Assembly (NCBI RefSeq): GCF_014164585.1 | Contig: NZ_JACJFM010000001.1 | Span: forward strand, 186,001-250,000 | DNA: 64,000 nt | Source of the DNA: Oceanospirillum sediminis | GTDB lineage: Bacteria; Pseudomonadota; Gammaproteobacteria; Pseudomonadales; Halomonadaceae | Direction: 5' to 3' | Notes under the pieces: model-generated | What the model was told of the DNA's origin: nothing | The model's input: the letters and a program-made list of their open reading frames with translations, nothing else | The model's database searches: none | Position numbers and translations under genes: made by a program | Shown: positions 27,214 to 36,830 of the stretch, piece after piece | How the letters are laid out: every line of letters starts with the position of its first letter | Position numbering within the stretch: the first letter of the stretch is position 1

Positions 27214-28473
27214 TTACAGCAGCATATCCCGCGCGCGGTTCATAGCCGCTATAAAGACATCAATCTCTTCTTTGGTGTTGTACAGACCAAAAGAAGCACG
27301 GGCCGTCGCATTAACACCGAAGTGATGCAGCACAGGCATAGCACAGTGGTGACCGGTACGAATAGCGACACCCAGCTGATCGATCAGTACACCCAGATCC
27401 TGAGCGTGCACACCGTCCATCACAAACGAGATCACCCCGGCTTTTTGCTCGGCATTGCCGATAATCCGCATACCCGGAATTTCATTCATCTGTTCAGTGG
27501 CATACTTGAGCAGAATATCTTCCCAGGCCGCGATCTTATCCAGCCCTGCGTTGGTCAGCCAGTCACAGGCCACACCCAGACCAATGCCTTCGGCAATGGC
27601 CGGTGTACCCGCCTCAAACTTATGAGGTAGATCGGCAAAGGTGGTTTCTTCAAAGCTGACATGGTCAATCATATCGCCACCGCCCTGCCAGGGCGGCAGC
27701 TTTTCCAGCATAGTTTCTTTGCCGTACAGGATACCGACACCGGTCGGGCCGTACATTTTATGGCCGGAAAAGGCGTAGAAATCACAATCCAGATCCTGCA
27801 CATCCACTTTTGTGTGCGGTACGGCTTGAGCGCCATCCAGCAGTACAGGAATCTCATGCAGATGCGCCAGCTGAGTGATCTGTTTCACCGGGTTAATGGT
27901 GCCCAGCGCGTTAGAGATATGAGTCACAGAGATCAGTCTGGTTTTATCGCTGATCATGGCGTTCAGTGCCGCCATATCCAGCTCACCATCCTCATCCACC
28001 GGGATCACTTTCAGCACGATACCCAGCTGGTCACGCAGCAGCTGCCAGGGCACGATATTGGCGTGATGCTCCATCATGGAGACAATCACTTCATCGCCTT
28101 CTGACAGCTGACGACCAAAGGTGTTGGCTACTAAGTTGATCGCTTCCGTGGTACCACGCACAAAGATCACTTCTTTGCTGGAGCGTGCGTTAATAAACTG
28201 ACGCACCTTCTCGCGGGCCTGTTCGTAAGCATCCGTCGCTTCACCGGACAGATAGTGCACGCCACGGTGAATATTGGAGTTCAGCTCACGATAGTACTGG
28301 TTCATGCTTTCGATCACAGCTTCCGGCTTTTGTACCGTAGCACCATTATCAAAATACACCAGAGGCTTGCCGTGTACCGTACGGTTCAGCAGTGGGAATT
28401 GCTCACGCAGGGCAAGCATCTCCTGCGCCAGTTGTGCTTCACTGTAACCGTGTTTGGGAGCGATCGCGTTCAT
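27214..28473 (-). CDS. sufS: Cysteine desulfurase SufS
   Basis: 419-residue PLP enzyme that takes sulfur from cysteine for Fe-S cluster building. Landmarks: VYFDNGATVQKP, the PLP lysine in DFYAFSGHKMYGPTG, and the persulfide Cys377 in RTGHHCAMPVLHHFG, the group II (SufS) type. Its ATG overlaps the last base of sufD. No sufE or sufU partner is encoded in the operon; sufT and a Rieske protein follow instead, so the sulfur acceptor must be encoded elsewhere. Confidence 0.96.
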   Translation of the reverse strand: MNAIAPKHGYSEAQLAQEMLALREQFPLLNRTVHGKPLVYFDNGATVQKPEAVIESMNQYYRELNSNIHRGVHYLSGEATDAYEQAREKVRQFINARSSKEVIFVRGTTEAINLVANTFGRQLSEGDEVIVSMMEHHANIVPWQLLRDQLGIVLKVIPVDEDGELDMAALNAMISDKTRLISVTHISNALGTINPVKQITQLAHLHEIPVLLDGAQAVPHTKVDVQDLDCDFYAFSGHKMYGPTGVGILYGKETMLEKLPPWQGGGDMIDHVSFEETTFADLPHKFEAGTPAIAEGIGLGVACDWLTNAGLDKIAAWEDILLKYATEQMNEIPGMRIIGNAEQKAGVISFVMDGVHAQDLGVLIDQLGVAIRTGHHCAMPVLHHFGVNATARASFGLYNTKEEIDVFIAAMNRARDMLL

Positions 28474-29777
28474 TACACCAGCCCTTTCAGGTTGAACTTT
28501 TCAGGTAAACGGCCAGCAACGGCTTCTTCGATCTGGTCGTGTACTTCAGGGATCTCAATTCGATCAATTACTTCGTTGGCAAAGGCCAGCGTCAACAGAC
28601 CGCGCGCCATCGCTTCATCGATACCACGGGAGCGCAGGGCAAACAGTGCGCTTTCATCCAGCTGACCTGTAGTGCTGCCGTGGGAGCACTTCACATCATC
28701 GGCGTAGATTTCCAGCTCAGGCTTGGTATCAATCTCGGCTTTGTCTGACAGCAACAGATTGGCGTTGGATTGATGAGCCTCGATCTTCTGCGCGTTTCTA
28801 TGTACCACAGCACTACCATTAAAAACGCCACGGGAACGATCGTTCAGAATGCCCTTGTAGTCTTCGTTACTGTTGGTGTGCGGCGCGTTGTGATTCACCA
28901 GAGTGTGGTTATCCAGATGCTGACGGCCATTACCCAGATACAGACCATCCAGATACACCTCAGCACCTTCCGCATTCAGCTCGACCTGAATATCCTGACG
29001 GGCCAGCTTGCCACCCAGACAGATATTGTGTGAGGTGAAACGGCTGTCACGCTGCTGCTGTACATGCAGACTCGCCACGTGATATTGCTTAGTGCTTTCC
29101 TGTTGCAGCTTGTAGTGGGTGATCCGGGCGCCATCGGCCAGATCCACTTCGGTCACCACATTGCTGAAGCTGGCGGCTTCTTCAGCACCGGAGTAATGCT
29201 CAATTACCGTCGCCTGCGCGTGTACACCGGCTTTGATCAGAATACGCGGCTGAATCAGTACTGCATTGTCCTGAGCTGTCGACACAAACTGCAGATAAAC
29301 CGGCTGTTCCAGTACCGCATTGTTGGCCAGATCGATCAGCACACCATCCTGCCAGCTGGCCAGGTTCAGAGCGGTAAAGCCACTGAAGTTAGCCGCAGCC
29401 ACCTGACCCAATACGGTTTTCGCTGCATTGGCGTTGTCTGCCAGCGGCAGTACGTTTACGCCTTTTGGCAGTTCGCCCAGGTCAGACTGCTCAGGACTGA
29501 ACAGACCATCAACAAATACCAGACGCAGCCCCTGCACACCCAGTGACTTTTCCGCCACCAATTCAGCGGCATCAACCTTTTTCGGCAGCCTGAAATCACG
29601 TTTAGCCAGTGCTTTAACGTCGGTGTATTTCCAGTTTTCCAGACGGGCGTGAGGCAGACCTGAAGTGGCAAACTGCTCAACCGCACCCTGGCGCAGATCC
29701 GTTAACCAACCCGGACCCTCGCTGACCTGCGGCATTACCGCAGACAGCCACTGATCAGTATATTCACTCAGGCTCAT
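28473..29777 (-). CDS. sufD: Fe-S cluster assembly scaffold subunit SufD
   Basis: 434-residue partner of SufB in the SufBC2D scaffold. The right-handed beta-helix core ends with the SufB/SufD family block ([35 protein letters not shown]), including the conserved cysteine and histidine of KCSHG. The gene overlaps sufC by 4 bp upstream and touches sufS downstream, which implies strict co-translation. Confidence 0.95.
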   Translation of the reverse strand: MSLSEYTDQWLSAVMPQVSEGPGWLTDLRQGAVEQFATSGLPHARLENWKYTDVKALAKRDFRLPKKVDAAELVAEKSLGVQGLRLVFVDGLFSPEQSDLGELPKGVNVLPLADNANAAKTVLGQVAAANFSGFTALNLASWQDGVLIDLANNAVLEQPVYLQFVSTAQDNAVLIQPRILIKAGVHAQATVIEHYSGAEEAASFSNVVTEVDLADGARITHYKLQQESTKQYHVASLHVQQQRDSRFTSHNICLGGKLARQDIQVELNAEGAEVYLDGLYLGNGRQHLDNHTLVNHNAPHTNSNEDYKGILNDRSRGVFNGSAVVHRNAQKIEAHQSNANLLLSDKAEIDTKPELEIYADDVKCSHGSTTGQLDESALFALRSRGIDEAMARGLLTLAFANEVIDRIEIPEVHDQIEEAVAGRLPEKFNLKGLV

Positions 29778-30526
29778 TGAGCAGCCTCCTCGATAACCCA
29801 GTCGTAACCGCGCTCTTCCAGCTCCAGCGCCAGAGACTTGTCGCCAGACTTGATGATCTTACCGCCGGACAGAACATGGATATGATCCGGTACGATGTAG
29901 TCCAGCAGACGCTGATAGTGCGTCACCATCACGATGGAGCGGCCTTCGTCACGCAGGCTGTTAACACCTTCTGCAACGACTTTCAGGGCGTCGATATCCA
30001 GACCCGAGTCGATCTCATCCAACAACGCCAGCTTAGGCTCCAGGATCAGCATCTGCAGGATCTCGTTACGCTTTTTCTCACCACCGGAGAAGCCTTCGTT
30101 CACTGAACGGTGCAGGAAGCTGTTGTCCATCTTCATAAACTGCAGCTTTTCGCGCACCAGCTTCATAAACTCAGGGGCTTCGATCTCAGGCAGACCCAGG
30201 TGCTCACGCTTAGCGTTCAGAGCCGCTTTCAGCAGGTAAACGTTTTTCACCCCTGGAATCTCAACCGGGTACTGGAAACCCAGCAGCATACCGGCACGGG
30301 CGCGCTCTTCAATTTCCATCTCCAGAACGTCTTCACCTTCAAAAGTGATGCTGCCGCCGGTTACTTCGTAACCATCACGACCTGCAATCACTGCAGACAG
30401 CGTCGATTTACCGGCACCGTTTGGGCCCATAATGGCGTGAACTTCACCCGGATTAATGGTCAGGTTCAGGCCTTTCAGAATCTCTTTATCTTCAACGCTA
30501 ACACGCAGGTCTTTAACTTCTAACAT
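29774..30526 (-). CDS. sufC: Fe-S cluster assembly ATPase SufC
   Basis: 250-residue ABC-type ATPase: Walker [13 protein letters not shown], signature [11 protein letters not shown], Walker [14 protein letters not shown], and the H-loop in VTHYQRLL. It drives conformational change in SufB-SufD. It begins 231 bp after the sufB stop, an unusually wide gap for this operon, filled with nested inverted repeats (30647-30726). Confidence 0.96.
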   Translation of the reverse strand: MLEVKDLRVSVEDKEILKGLNLTINPGEVHAIMGPNGAGKSTLSAVIAGRDGYEVTGGSITFEGEDVLEMEIEERARAGMLLGFQYPVEIPGVKNVYLLKAALNAKREHLGLPEIEAPEFMKLVREKLQFMKMDNSFLHRSVNEGFSGGEKKRNEILQMLILEPKLALLDEIDSGLDIDALKVVAEGVNSLRDEGRSIVMVTHYQRLLDYIVPDHIHVLSGGKIIKSGDKSLALELEERGYDWVIEEAAQ

Positions 30527-30646
30527 GGTTTAACCTTTTATCTCGGATGGTGCGGCGCTATGGGCTTGCGCACCTATCAACAATCTGAATTCTTTTCGTT
30601 TGCCACATATGGCTGTTAGCTAAGGAGCTGACAAGGACTGGACAGA

Positions 30647-30726
30647 GTTTCTGTTTTACGCGCAGCCATGGATGGCGAAGCGAAAACGGATCAAAACAGG
30701 ATGTTTTGCCGTTTAAAAACAGAAAC
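30647..30726 (-). repeat. Nested inverted repeats in the sufB-sufC spacer
   Basis: GTTTCTGTTTT (30647-30657) pairs perfectly with AAAACAGAAAC (30716-30726). Inside, AAACGG pairs with CCGTTT, and CAAAAC with GTTTTG around AGGAT. The message would fold into one long, stacked hairpin between sufB and sufC, and may set the relative level of the two products or slow decay of one part of the transcript. Confidence 0.7.
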
Positions 30727-30757
30727 CGGCCAGACCTGATCCTCTAAGCTCTGATAC

Positions 30758-32200
30758 TTAACCCACAGCACCTTCCAGGCTGACGTTCAGCAGAGCCTCG
30801 GCCTCTACTGCGAACTCCATTGGCAGTTCTTTAAATACGTCTTTACAGAAGCCGTTTACGATCATGTTCACGGCATCTTCTTCAGAGATACCACGCTGAC
30901 GACAGTAGAACAGCTGATCTTCACCAATTTTGGAAGTGGTCGCTTCGTGCTCAACCTGTGCTGTGCTGTTGGCAATTTCCTGATATGGGAATGTATGCGC
31001 ACCACACTGATCGCCAATCAACAGGGAATCACACTGGGTAAAGTTACGGGCACCTTTTGCGCCTGGCAGAACTTTTACCAGGCCACGGTAGGATTGATCG
31101 GAACGACCGGCAGAGATACCTTTAGAGATAATCGTCGAACGAGTGCCCTCACCCACATGGATCATCTTGGTGCCGGTATCAGCCTGTTGCATGTTGTTGG
31201 TGACGGCAACAGAGTAGAACTCACCGACGGAGTTTTTACCCTTCAGTACACAGCTTGGGTATTTCCAGGTCACGGCAGAACCGGTCTCAACCTGAGTCCA
31301 GCTGATCTTGGAGTTATCACCACGACACTCGCCACGCTTGGTCACGAAGTTGTAGATACCGCCCTTACCCTCTTCATCACCGGGATACCAGTTCTGAACC
31401 GTTGAGTATTTGATATCGGCATTTTCCAGCGCCACCAGCTCTACTACCGCAGCATGCAGCTGGTTTTCATCACGCATCGGCGCGGTACAACCTTCCAGGT
31501 AAGACACCTGAGCGCCTTCCTCACACACGATCAGGGTACGTTCAAACTGACCGGTGTTTTCCGCGTTGATACGGAAGTAAGTGGACAACTCCATCGGGCA
31601 TTTCACGCCCTTTGGCACGTAAACAAAAGAGCCATCAGAGAACACCGCGCAGTTCAGCGCCGCATAGAAGTTATCGGTTACCGGAACCACTGACCCCAGA
31701 TACTTTTGTACCAGTTCTGGATATTCACGGATCGCTTCAGAGATGGAGCAGAAGATCACACCGGCTTCGCCCAGCTTCTCTTTAAACGTCGTTGTGACCG
31801 ATACGGAGTCGAACACCATATCCATCGCCACACCGGCCAGCGCCGCACGTTCATGCAGAGGAATACCCAGTTTTTCGTAGGTTTCCAGCAGCTTAGGGTC
31901 TACTTCATCCAGACTCTTAGGCTTATCTTCAGAGGATTTAGGCGCTGCATAATAGGAGATGGCCTGGAAATCAACTTCAGGGAAATTCACGTGCGCCCAC
32001 TCCGGGTGCTCCATCTGTTTCCACTGCTCAAACGCCGCTAAGCGCCAGTCCAGCATCCACTGAGGTTCGTCTTTTTTAGCCGAAATAAAACGAATCACGT
32101 CTTCATTCAGGCCTGGTGGAACCATTTCTGTTTCAATATCAGTTACGAAACCCTGCTTGTACTCACGACGTACCAGCTGTTCCATCTCTTGACTTGCCAT
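30758..32200 (-). CDS. sufB: Fe-S cluster assembly scaffold subunit SufB
   Basis: 480-residue scaffold on which the nascent cluster is built. Family blocks seen: [49 protein letters not shown], and the C-terminal [39 protein letters not shown] as adjoining conserved stretches. ATG 32200 is preferred to the in-frame ATG at 32221 because GGGGAGAAAGAA sits directly before it. It follows the sufR regulator by about 150 bp. Confidence 0.95.
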   Translation of the reverse strand: MASQEMEQLVRREYKQGFVTDIETEMVPPGLNEDVIRFISAKKDEPQWMLDWRLAAFEQWKQMEHPEWAHVNFPEVDFQAISYYAAPKSSEDKPKSLDEVDPKLLETYEKLGIPLHERAALAGVAMDMVFDSVSVTTTFKEKLGEAGVIFCSISEAIREYPELVQKYLGSVVPVTDNFYAALNCAVFSDGSFVYVPKGVKCPMELSTYFRINAENTGQFERTLIVCEEGAQVSYLEGCTAPMRDENQLHAAVVELVALENADIKYSTVQNWYPGDEEGKGGIYNFVTKRGECRGDNSKISWTQVETGSAVTWKYPSCVLKGKNSVGEFYSVAVTNNMQQADTGTKMIHVGEGTRSTIISKGISAGRSDQSYRGLVKVLPGAKGARNFTQCDSLLIGDQCGAHTFPYQEIANSTAQVEHEATTSKIGEDQLFYCRQRGISEEDAVNMIVNGFCKDVFKELPMEFAVEAEALLNVSLEGAVG

Positions 32201-32349
32201 TTCTTTCTCCCCACCCCGCATATTATCCGCAGAGTTATGGTATTTTCTTTCTGAATCCGGTCTGCAATTCTGGTTTCACAGTCTCAGCACTGCTGTCTGT
32301 GAGGGCTGGTGTCATTCCGGCGTTATTGTGTTGCCTTGCTTTGTCTTTA

Positions 32350-32856
32350 CTAATCGCCGGACAAAGCCACCAGCGGAATTTCCTGTTGGGCTGAACGCTG
32401 ATCTGCCACTTGCTCTGGCCTGGGTTCATGTCCAAACCAGCCCATCTGAAGTGGTTCTTTCTGGGCAAGCTGAACCAGAGTAATGCTGCTCAGCATCTGC
32501 CGGATAGCCAGACTCACCCGTTGCCAGTTATCTGCCACACCACAGGTTTCCTGCAGATTACATAAAGCATCTTCCTGACTGCATTCAGTCATACCAAAAG
32601 GGCCTTCAATGGCATCAATAATATCGCTGGCAGTAATCTGTTGTGGTGCCCTGGCCAGCCCATATCCGCCCTGAGCACCGCGATGGGATATCAACAGGCC
32701 ACCTTTTTGCAGCATCTTTAATGTCTTACTGACAGTAGGCTTAGGAATCTGGACATGGTCAGCAATATCCGAAGCGGTAAACAGCTGATCAGGGGTTCTG
32801 GCTATATGAGCCATCACTACAGCAGCATAATCGGTCAGTTTACTTAGTTTCAGCAT
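32350..32856 (-). CDS. sufR: SUF operon regulator, Rrf2 family (SufR/IscR-like)
   Basis: 168-residue Rrf2 regulator with an N-terminal winged helix (LTDYAAVVMAHIAR, then the IPKPTVSKTLKMLQKGGLL recognition helix) and three cluster-binding cysteines in CSQEDALCNLQETC. This is the SUF-linked Rrf2 type that senses 2Fe-2S cluster status and represses the operon. It is the first gene of sufR-B-C-D-S-T. A palindrome 20 bp before its start (32876-32898) is the likely operator, and a Fur-like box lies at 33007-33021. Confidence 0.9.
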   Translation of the reverse strand: MLKLSKLTDYAAVVMAHIARTPDQLFTASDIADHVQIPKPTVSKTLKMLQKGGLLISHRGAQGGYGLARAPQQITASDIIDAIEGPFGMTECSQEDALCNLQETCGVADNWQRVSLAIRQMLSSITLVQLAQKEPLQMGWFGHEPRPEQVADQRSAQQEIPLVALSGD

Positions 32857-32875
32857 TGTTCAACCCGTATTCGTC

Positions 32876-32898
32876 ATAGTAGACCATTTTAGTCCTAT
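32876..32898 (-). promoter_or_regulatory. Candidate Rrf2/IscR-type operator of the suf operon
   Basis: On the minus strand ATAGGAC, TAAAATG, then GTCTACTAT: GAC and GTC half-sites with A/T-rich centre and ATAG/CTAT flanks, like type-1 IscR sites. It lies 20-42 bp upstream of sufR, fitting autoregulation. Confidence 0.5.
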
Positions 32899-33006
32899 TT
32901 AACTTTGAACAAAACCCTTATACCTGACTTTTTTGCTTAGTTTTATCGTTTTTTGCACAATACCGGCACGATAGGTGCGGTTACTCCCCTGTTTGAAGAA
33001 GTTTAT

Positions 33007-33021
33007 TGAAAATCATTCTCA
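33007..33021. promoter_or_regulatory. Candidate Fur box between sufR and argA
   Basis: TGAAAATCATTCTCA matches TGATAATNATTATCA at 12 of 14 fixed positions. It is 150 bp upstream of sufR and 263 bp upstream of argA; iron control of suf makes sense biologically. The rest of the 427-bp gap (32857-33283) holds no recognised gene. Confidence 0.5.
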
Positions 33022-33283
33022 TAAAAGACATAAATATCCCTATGATCAGTCTGCTTTTTTCGTTGAGAATTATTCTTTCTTTATGAACTTGCACAGATCG
33101 GACGACAGGGAAAGATAGAAAATATTTATCAATCCGCAGTAACATCAGAAGTGTTACAAAAAGAAAGCCTTATGTGTGAATGAGTGCAGTCTTCCTTATC
33201 AGAGTGCAGGCGACTACAATCAGCACAAAGCAATCTCTAATTTCTGCACTCGCCAGACCTGATTACCCTGGAAGCTGATCGCC

Positions 33284-34594
33284 TTGGATAACCTGCAAGA
33301 CTACGTTCACTGGTTTCGTAATTCGTCACCTTATATTAATGCTCATCGAGGCCGTACGTTTGTACTGCTGCTGGATGGTCATGCATTACAACATCAGAAC
33401 TTCACCAATATTATTAATGACCTTGGCTTACTGAACAGTCTTGGGGTTCGTCTGGTAGTCGCATTTGGTGTGCGCCCCCAGATTCACCAGCGGCTAGCGC
33501 TACAGAATTTGACACTCAGCTATAAAAGCCGCAGACCTGTTATCAGTCCGGAAGTGATGGAATGCATCAAGGATGCTGCTGGATCGGCAGCGATTGATAT
33601 TCAGGCTCGCCTGTCGATGGGATTACCAAATTCTCCGATGCACGGCGCATCAATACGAGTGACCAGTGGTAATATGATTACGGCCCGTCCATTAGGTGTG
33701 ATTGATGGTCAGGATTTTGGCCATACCGGTCTGGTACGCAGCGTGAACTGTGATGCCATTAACCGGCAACTGGACGATGGAGCGATTGTGTTACTACCTC
33801 CTGTGGGTTTTTCACCTACCGGGGAGGTTTTTTCTCTGAGTGTAGAGGAGGTAGCTACTCAGGCTGCAATAGAGCTGAAAGCTGAAAAGCTGATTGTATT
33901 CAGTGATCAGGCTGGTTTACTGGATGGCGAGAATAAACTGATCCGGGATATGTCTCCGCGGGAGGCCCGCCAGATGCTAGACCAGATGGATGAAACGCTT
34001 CCTTTATACAGTACGTTACAGGCAGCCTGGCAAGCCAGTCGCTTTGGTGTGAAACGTGCCCATCTGATCAGTTATCAGCAGGACGGTGCTTTACTGGAAG
34101 AGCTGTTTACCCGTGATGGTAATGGCACCATGATTACTCAGGAGATTTATGAGCAGGTCCGTGATGCCAGTATCGATGATGTGGGTGGTGTTCTGGAACT
34201 GATTCAGCCTCTGGAAGATCAGGGGGTTCTGGTCAGACGTTCACGGGAGCGGCTTGAAAACGAGATTGACCAGTTCACGGTAGTAGAACTGGACGGCATG
34301 ATTATCGCTTGTGCTGCACTTTATCCATTTATGGATGAGCAGATTGGAGAGCTGGCTTGCGTGGCGGTTCATCCTGAGTATCGTGGAGGTAACAGGGGAG
34401 ACCTGATTCTGCAACATATAGAAAAACGAGCAAATCGAATGGGGTTGAATGAGTTGTTTGTACTAACCACACATACAGCTCACTGGTTCAGAGAGCGAGG
34501 ATTTGACCCAGCGGGAGTAGAGCGCTTACCACAAAGCCGCCAGGAGCTTTATAACTGGCAGCGTAACTCCAAAGTGTTCGTGAGAAAGCTGTAA
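33284..34594 (+). CDS. argA: Amino-acid N-acetyltransferase (N-acetylglutamate synthase)
   Basis: 436-residue two-domain enzyme making N-acetylglutamate from glutamate and acetyl-CoA, the first step of arginine synthesis. It has an amino-acid-kinase domain (about 1-285, FVLLLDGHAL and VRLVVAFGVRPQIHQRL) that binds arginine as feedback inhibitor, then a GNAT acetyltransferase domain (about 295-436, CVAVHPEYRGGNRGDLIL with the acetyl-CoA loop). The start is TTG at 33284; no ATG or GTG in frame fits better, so low initiation is likely. Confidence 0.94.
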   Translation: MDNLQDYVHWFRNSSPYINAHRGRTFVLLLDGHALQHQNFTNIINDLGLLNSLGVRLVVAFGVRPQIHQRLALQNLTLSYKSRRPVISPEVMECIKDAAGSAAIDIQARLSMGLPNSPMHGASIRVTSGNMITARPLGVIDGQDFGHTGLVRSVNCDAINRQLDDGAIVLLPPVGFSPTGEVFSLSVEEVATQAAIELKAEKLIVFSDQAGLLDGENKLIRDMSPREARQMLDQMDETLPLYSTLQAAWQASRFGVKRAHLISYQQDGALLEELFTRDGNGTMITQEIYEQVRDASIDDVGGVLELIQPLEDQGVLVRRSRERLENEIDQFTVVELDGMIIACAALYPFMDEQIGELACVAVHPEYRGGNRGDLILQHIEKRANRMGLNELFVLTTHTAHWFRERGFDPAGVERLPQSRQELYNWQRNSKVFVRKL

Positions 34595-34765
34595 AGCTCG
34601 CTATGTGATACATCGCAACGCCCAGAAACCATATCCTATTCAATGGTAACGAAACATATTTACTACATATTGGTTAACGGTGTAACAGGAGAAATGACAA
34701 AAGGGGAGTATGATAGTCATCAATGGTGCAGAAAGTACTTTATAGCATGATGCTCAGGGATGCTT

Positions 34766-35287
34766 ATGAAAGAGAAAGTCTGGAGAATCGTTGTTGATAA
34801 TCATCTGATTAAAGTCATTAACCAGGTCAGCTTTTTTCCTCCTGATAACCGGGTATTACTGGAAGTAGATGGCCGGGTTATTGAGCATAAAAAAGGAAGC
34901 TGGCTCCAGCTGTTTGACTGTATAAAAACATCATATGATTTTTCTGGCCAGACTAAAAGCGTCGAGATTCGATTAGCGGCCAGAAGAAGTGGTATTGGCA
35001 CGGGGTGCCAGATTCTGGTGGATGGTGTCCAGGTGTCAGGTGATGATGGGATTCAGTTCCCGGATCCGGATAAAGCTGTCGATCAGTTTAACCGGGGTGC
35101 TATTCACTATTTTATTACCACAGGGCTTGTGTATGGGTTGCCATTCGCAGCTCTTATGGCGCTAAATAATTTATCCCTGCCTTTATCTAAAATTGCGATT
35201 ATTTTTACTATTCATACCCTAATGTTCGGTGGAGCTGTTGCCTTTTTATCATGGAATGGTATCAAATCGATCGTTTCTGAGCGCTAA
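34766..35287 (+). CDS. Hypothetical protein with two C-terminal membrane helices
   Basis: 173 residues from ATG 34766, chosen for the CAGGGA site 5 bases upstream (the in-frame ATG at 34760 has none). Residues 1-100 are a soluble beta-rich domain of repeated strands (VWRIVVDNHLIKVI; VLLEVDGRVIEHKKGSWLQ; VEIRLAARR) that faintly resembles FAIM-like folds. Residues 110-168 form two helices (YFITTGLVYGLPFAALMAL; IAIIFTIHTLMFGGAVAFL). No family can be assigned. It lies between argA and a GFA enzyme, same strand. Confidence 0.65.
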   Translation: MKEKVWRIVVDNHLIKVINQVSFFPPDNRVLLEVDGRVIEHKKGSWLQLFDCIKTSYDFSGQTKSVEIRLAARRSGIGTGCQILVDGVQVSGDDGIQFPDPDKAVDQFNRGAIHYFITTGLVYGLPFAALMALNNLSLPLSKIAIIFTIHTLMFGGAVAFLSWNGIKSIVSER

Positions 35288-35320
35288 TGCTCGCATACTG
35301 CAGCTGCCAGGGAGATAAAT

Positions 35321-35731
35321 ATGAGTTTGTATAAAGGAAAGTGCTTGTGCGGAAGTATTGAGTTTGAGATTGATGGAGAGTTTGATGCCTTCTATCTTTG
35401 CCACTGCACATACTGCAAGAAAGATACTGGATCAGCTCATGGAGCAAACCTGTTTTCGGCTTCCGCGCGCCTGAACTGGCTAAGTGGTAAAGATATGGTT
35501 AATAACTGGTGCTTGCCCGGAACAAAACATGAGCGCAGTTTTTGTCGTCAATGCGGATCGGCGTTACCTGTCTATTCTGAAGTAACGGGTTTACTGGCTG
35601 TTCCTGCAGGTAGTCTTGACTCTCCTATTAACATAAAGCCTGATGCCCATATTTTTGTTCGTAGTCGAGCTGATTGGGAAGAGAAGATGTTTGATCTCCC
35701 CCAGTTTGAAACTTTCCCTGACATGAAATAA
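35321..35731 (+). CDS. GFA family (glutathione-dependent formaldehyde-activating enzyme-like) zinc protein
   Basis: 136-residue CENP-V/GFA-fold protein. Zinc-binding cysteines appear as CLCGSIEFEI, CHCTYCKKDTGSAHG and SFCRQCGSALPV, the full set for the fold. Most members are of unproven function; some act on glutathione adducts. It has a GGGAGATAAAT site before ATG 35321, sits 33 bp after the preceding gene and 10 bp before the kinase gene, and may be in one small operon with both. Confidence 0.85.
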   Translation: MSLYKGKCLCGSIEFEIDGEFDAFYLCHCTYCKKDTGSAHGANLFSASARLNWLSGKDMVNNWCLPGTKHERSFCRQCGSALPVYSEVTGLLAVPAGSLDSPINIKPDAHIFVRSRADWEEKMFDLPQFETFPDMK

Positions 35732-35741
35732 AAGGTGCGAA

Positions 35742-36230
35742 TTGAAGAAGATTTTGATTTTTGGCAATTCCGGAGCAGGAAAGTCGACTCTGGCGAAACA
35801 ATTGTGTCAGCAACACGGTTATCAGCATCTGGACCTGGATACTCTGGCCTGGTTACCAGAGATGCCCCCCGTAAGAAAAGCTCTGTCTGACTCTATGGCA
35901 GAAATAGAAGTATTTATGGGATCAACCGAAAACTGGGTAATTGAAGGTTGTTATACCGATTTGCTTGAGCTGGTTGCCGAGTATGCTGACCAGATTATCT
36001 TTATGGATTTACCCGTTAAGGATTGTATTGCGAATGCTGAAAACAGGCCGTGGGAACCCCATAAGTATGAGTCTAAAGCGGTTCAGGATGCCAACCTGCC
36101 GATGCTGAAAGAGTGGATCTCACAGTATGAATCCAGAGATGATCTGTTTTCCCGCCGTTCGCATCAGGCACTTTTCGATCGCTTTCCAGGCAATAAAACG
36201 AGCTATTCCAGTAATGTTATAGTGGACTGA
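35742..36230 (+). CDS. P-loop nucleotide kinase-like protein (adenylate/shikimate kinase type)
   Basis: 162-residue P-loop protein: Walker A ILIFGNSGAGKSTLAKQL at residues 4-21, then HLDLDTLAW and WVIEGCY, the pattern of small-molecule kinases related to adenylate kinase and topology-modulation (FlaR-like) proteins. The start is TTG 35742 with AAAGGTGCGAA upstream; no ATG is available before the P-loop. The substrate is unknown. It closes the three-gene run begun at 34766. Confidence 0.75.
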   Translation: MKKILIFGNSGAGKSTLAKQLCQQHGYQHLDLDTLAWLPEMPPVRKALSDSMAEIEVFMGSTENWVIEGCYTDLLELVAEYADQIIFMDLPVKDCIANAENRPWEPHKYESKAVQDANLPMLKEWISQYESRDDLFSRRSHQALFDRFPGNKTSYSSNVIVD

Positions 36231-36325
36231 ACTGCTTTTACTTTACCTGTAAGATAGTGATTTCTGGTTCGGTCGCCAGAATATTATCAGCACTATCTTA
36301 AACATTTTCTCAGGAGGAGAAACGG

Positions 36326-36367
36326 ATGAATATATTAGGATCTGATCTGAAAAAAGCCAGCCACTGA
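36326..36367 (+). other. Possible tiny ORF behind a strong ribosome-binding site
   Basis: CAGGAGGAGAAACGG precedes ATG 36326, one of the strongest ribosome-binding sites in the window, yet the frame stops after 13 codons (MNILGSDLKKASH). Shifting +1 at the CAC-TGA junction continues as DHGLKGILLSEKE and stops at 36408-36410. This may be a wrecked gene start or a short peptide made by frameshifting. Confidence 0.3.
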
Positions 36368-36407
36368 TCATGGCCTGAAAGGCATTTTATTGTCAGAAAA
36401 AGAGTAA

Positions 36408-36830
36408 TCATCCATCAACAGGCTCAGAGATAGTCGTTTTACTGACCACTCTTTGAAGTAGAATAGCTCTGTGTTGCCGGGCTTCTGCGACAGAGTCCGG
36501 TGCATGTAAAAAACCACCTTTCTTAAGACCAAAAGCAATTTCCTGCCGAATCTGATATTTCAGTGTATGCATGCGGGCAATGGCATCGTCCCCCTCCACA
36601 ATAAACAGATCCAGTGTAAATAGTGGTGGGGTTCGTAATACAGAAAAAAAGCGGGCAGCCCAGCTATCGTAGATCTGAAAGAAATCCCTGAGTGTTAATT
36701 TAACCTGCCATATCTCAGTCACCTGTAAGCCTTCCTGTAGCAAGCGTGATTCAATATAGGCTTTCTTATTAAACAGATAGGCTTCAGATTTCAACAGACA
36801 AAAAGATGTTCTCGAATCGTCACTACTCAT
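36408..36830 (-). CDS. Divergent nucleoside-diphosphate-kinase-like protein
   Basis: 140 residues, the usual length for NDK. The line TSFCLLKSEAYL matches the NDK opening (F-A-M-I-K-P-D), keeping Lys14. GDDAIARMHTLK matches the GENAI-KVR helix, and FLHAPDSVAEARQH matches the catalytic stretch (NAIHASDSPESAERE), keeping His109. The central segment and the usual Arg, Thr and Asn phosphate contacts are altered, so it may be inactive or act on something else. A strong AGGAGG (36853-36858) lies 22 bases before the ATG, too far for normal use. Confidence 0.6.
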   Translation of the reverse strand: MSSDDSRTSFCLLKSEAYLFNKKAYIESRLLQEGLQVTEIWQVKLTLRDFFQIYDSWAARFFSVLRTPPLFTLDLFIVEGDDAIARMHTLKYQIRQEIAFGLKKGGFLHAPDSVAEARQHRAILLQRVVSKTTISEPVDG

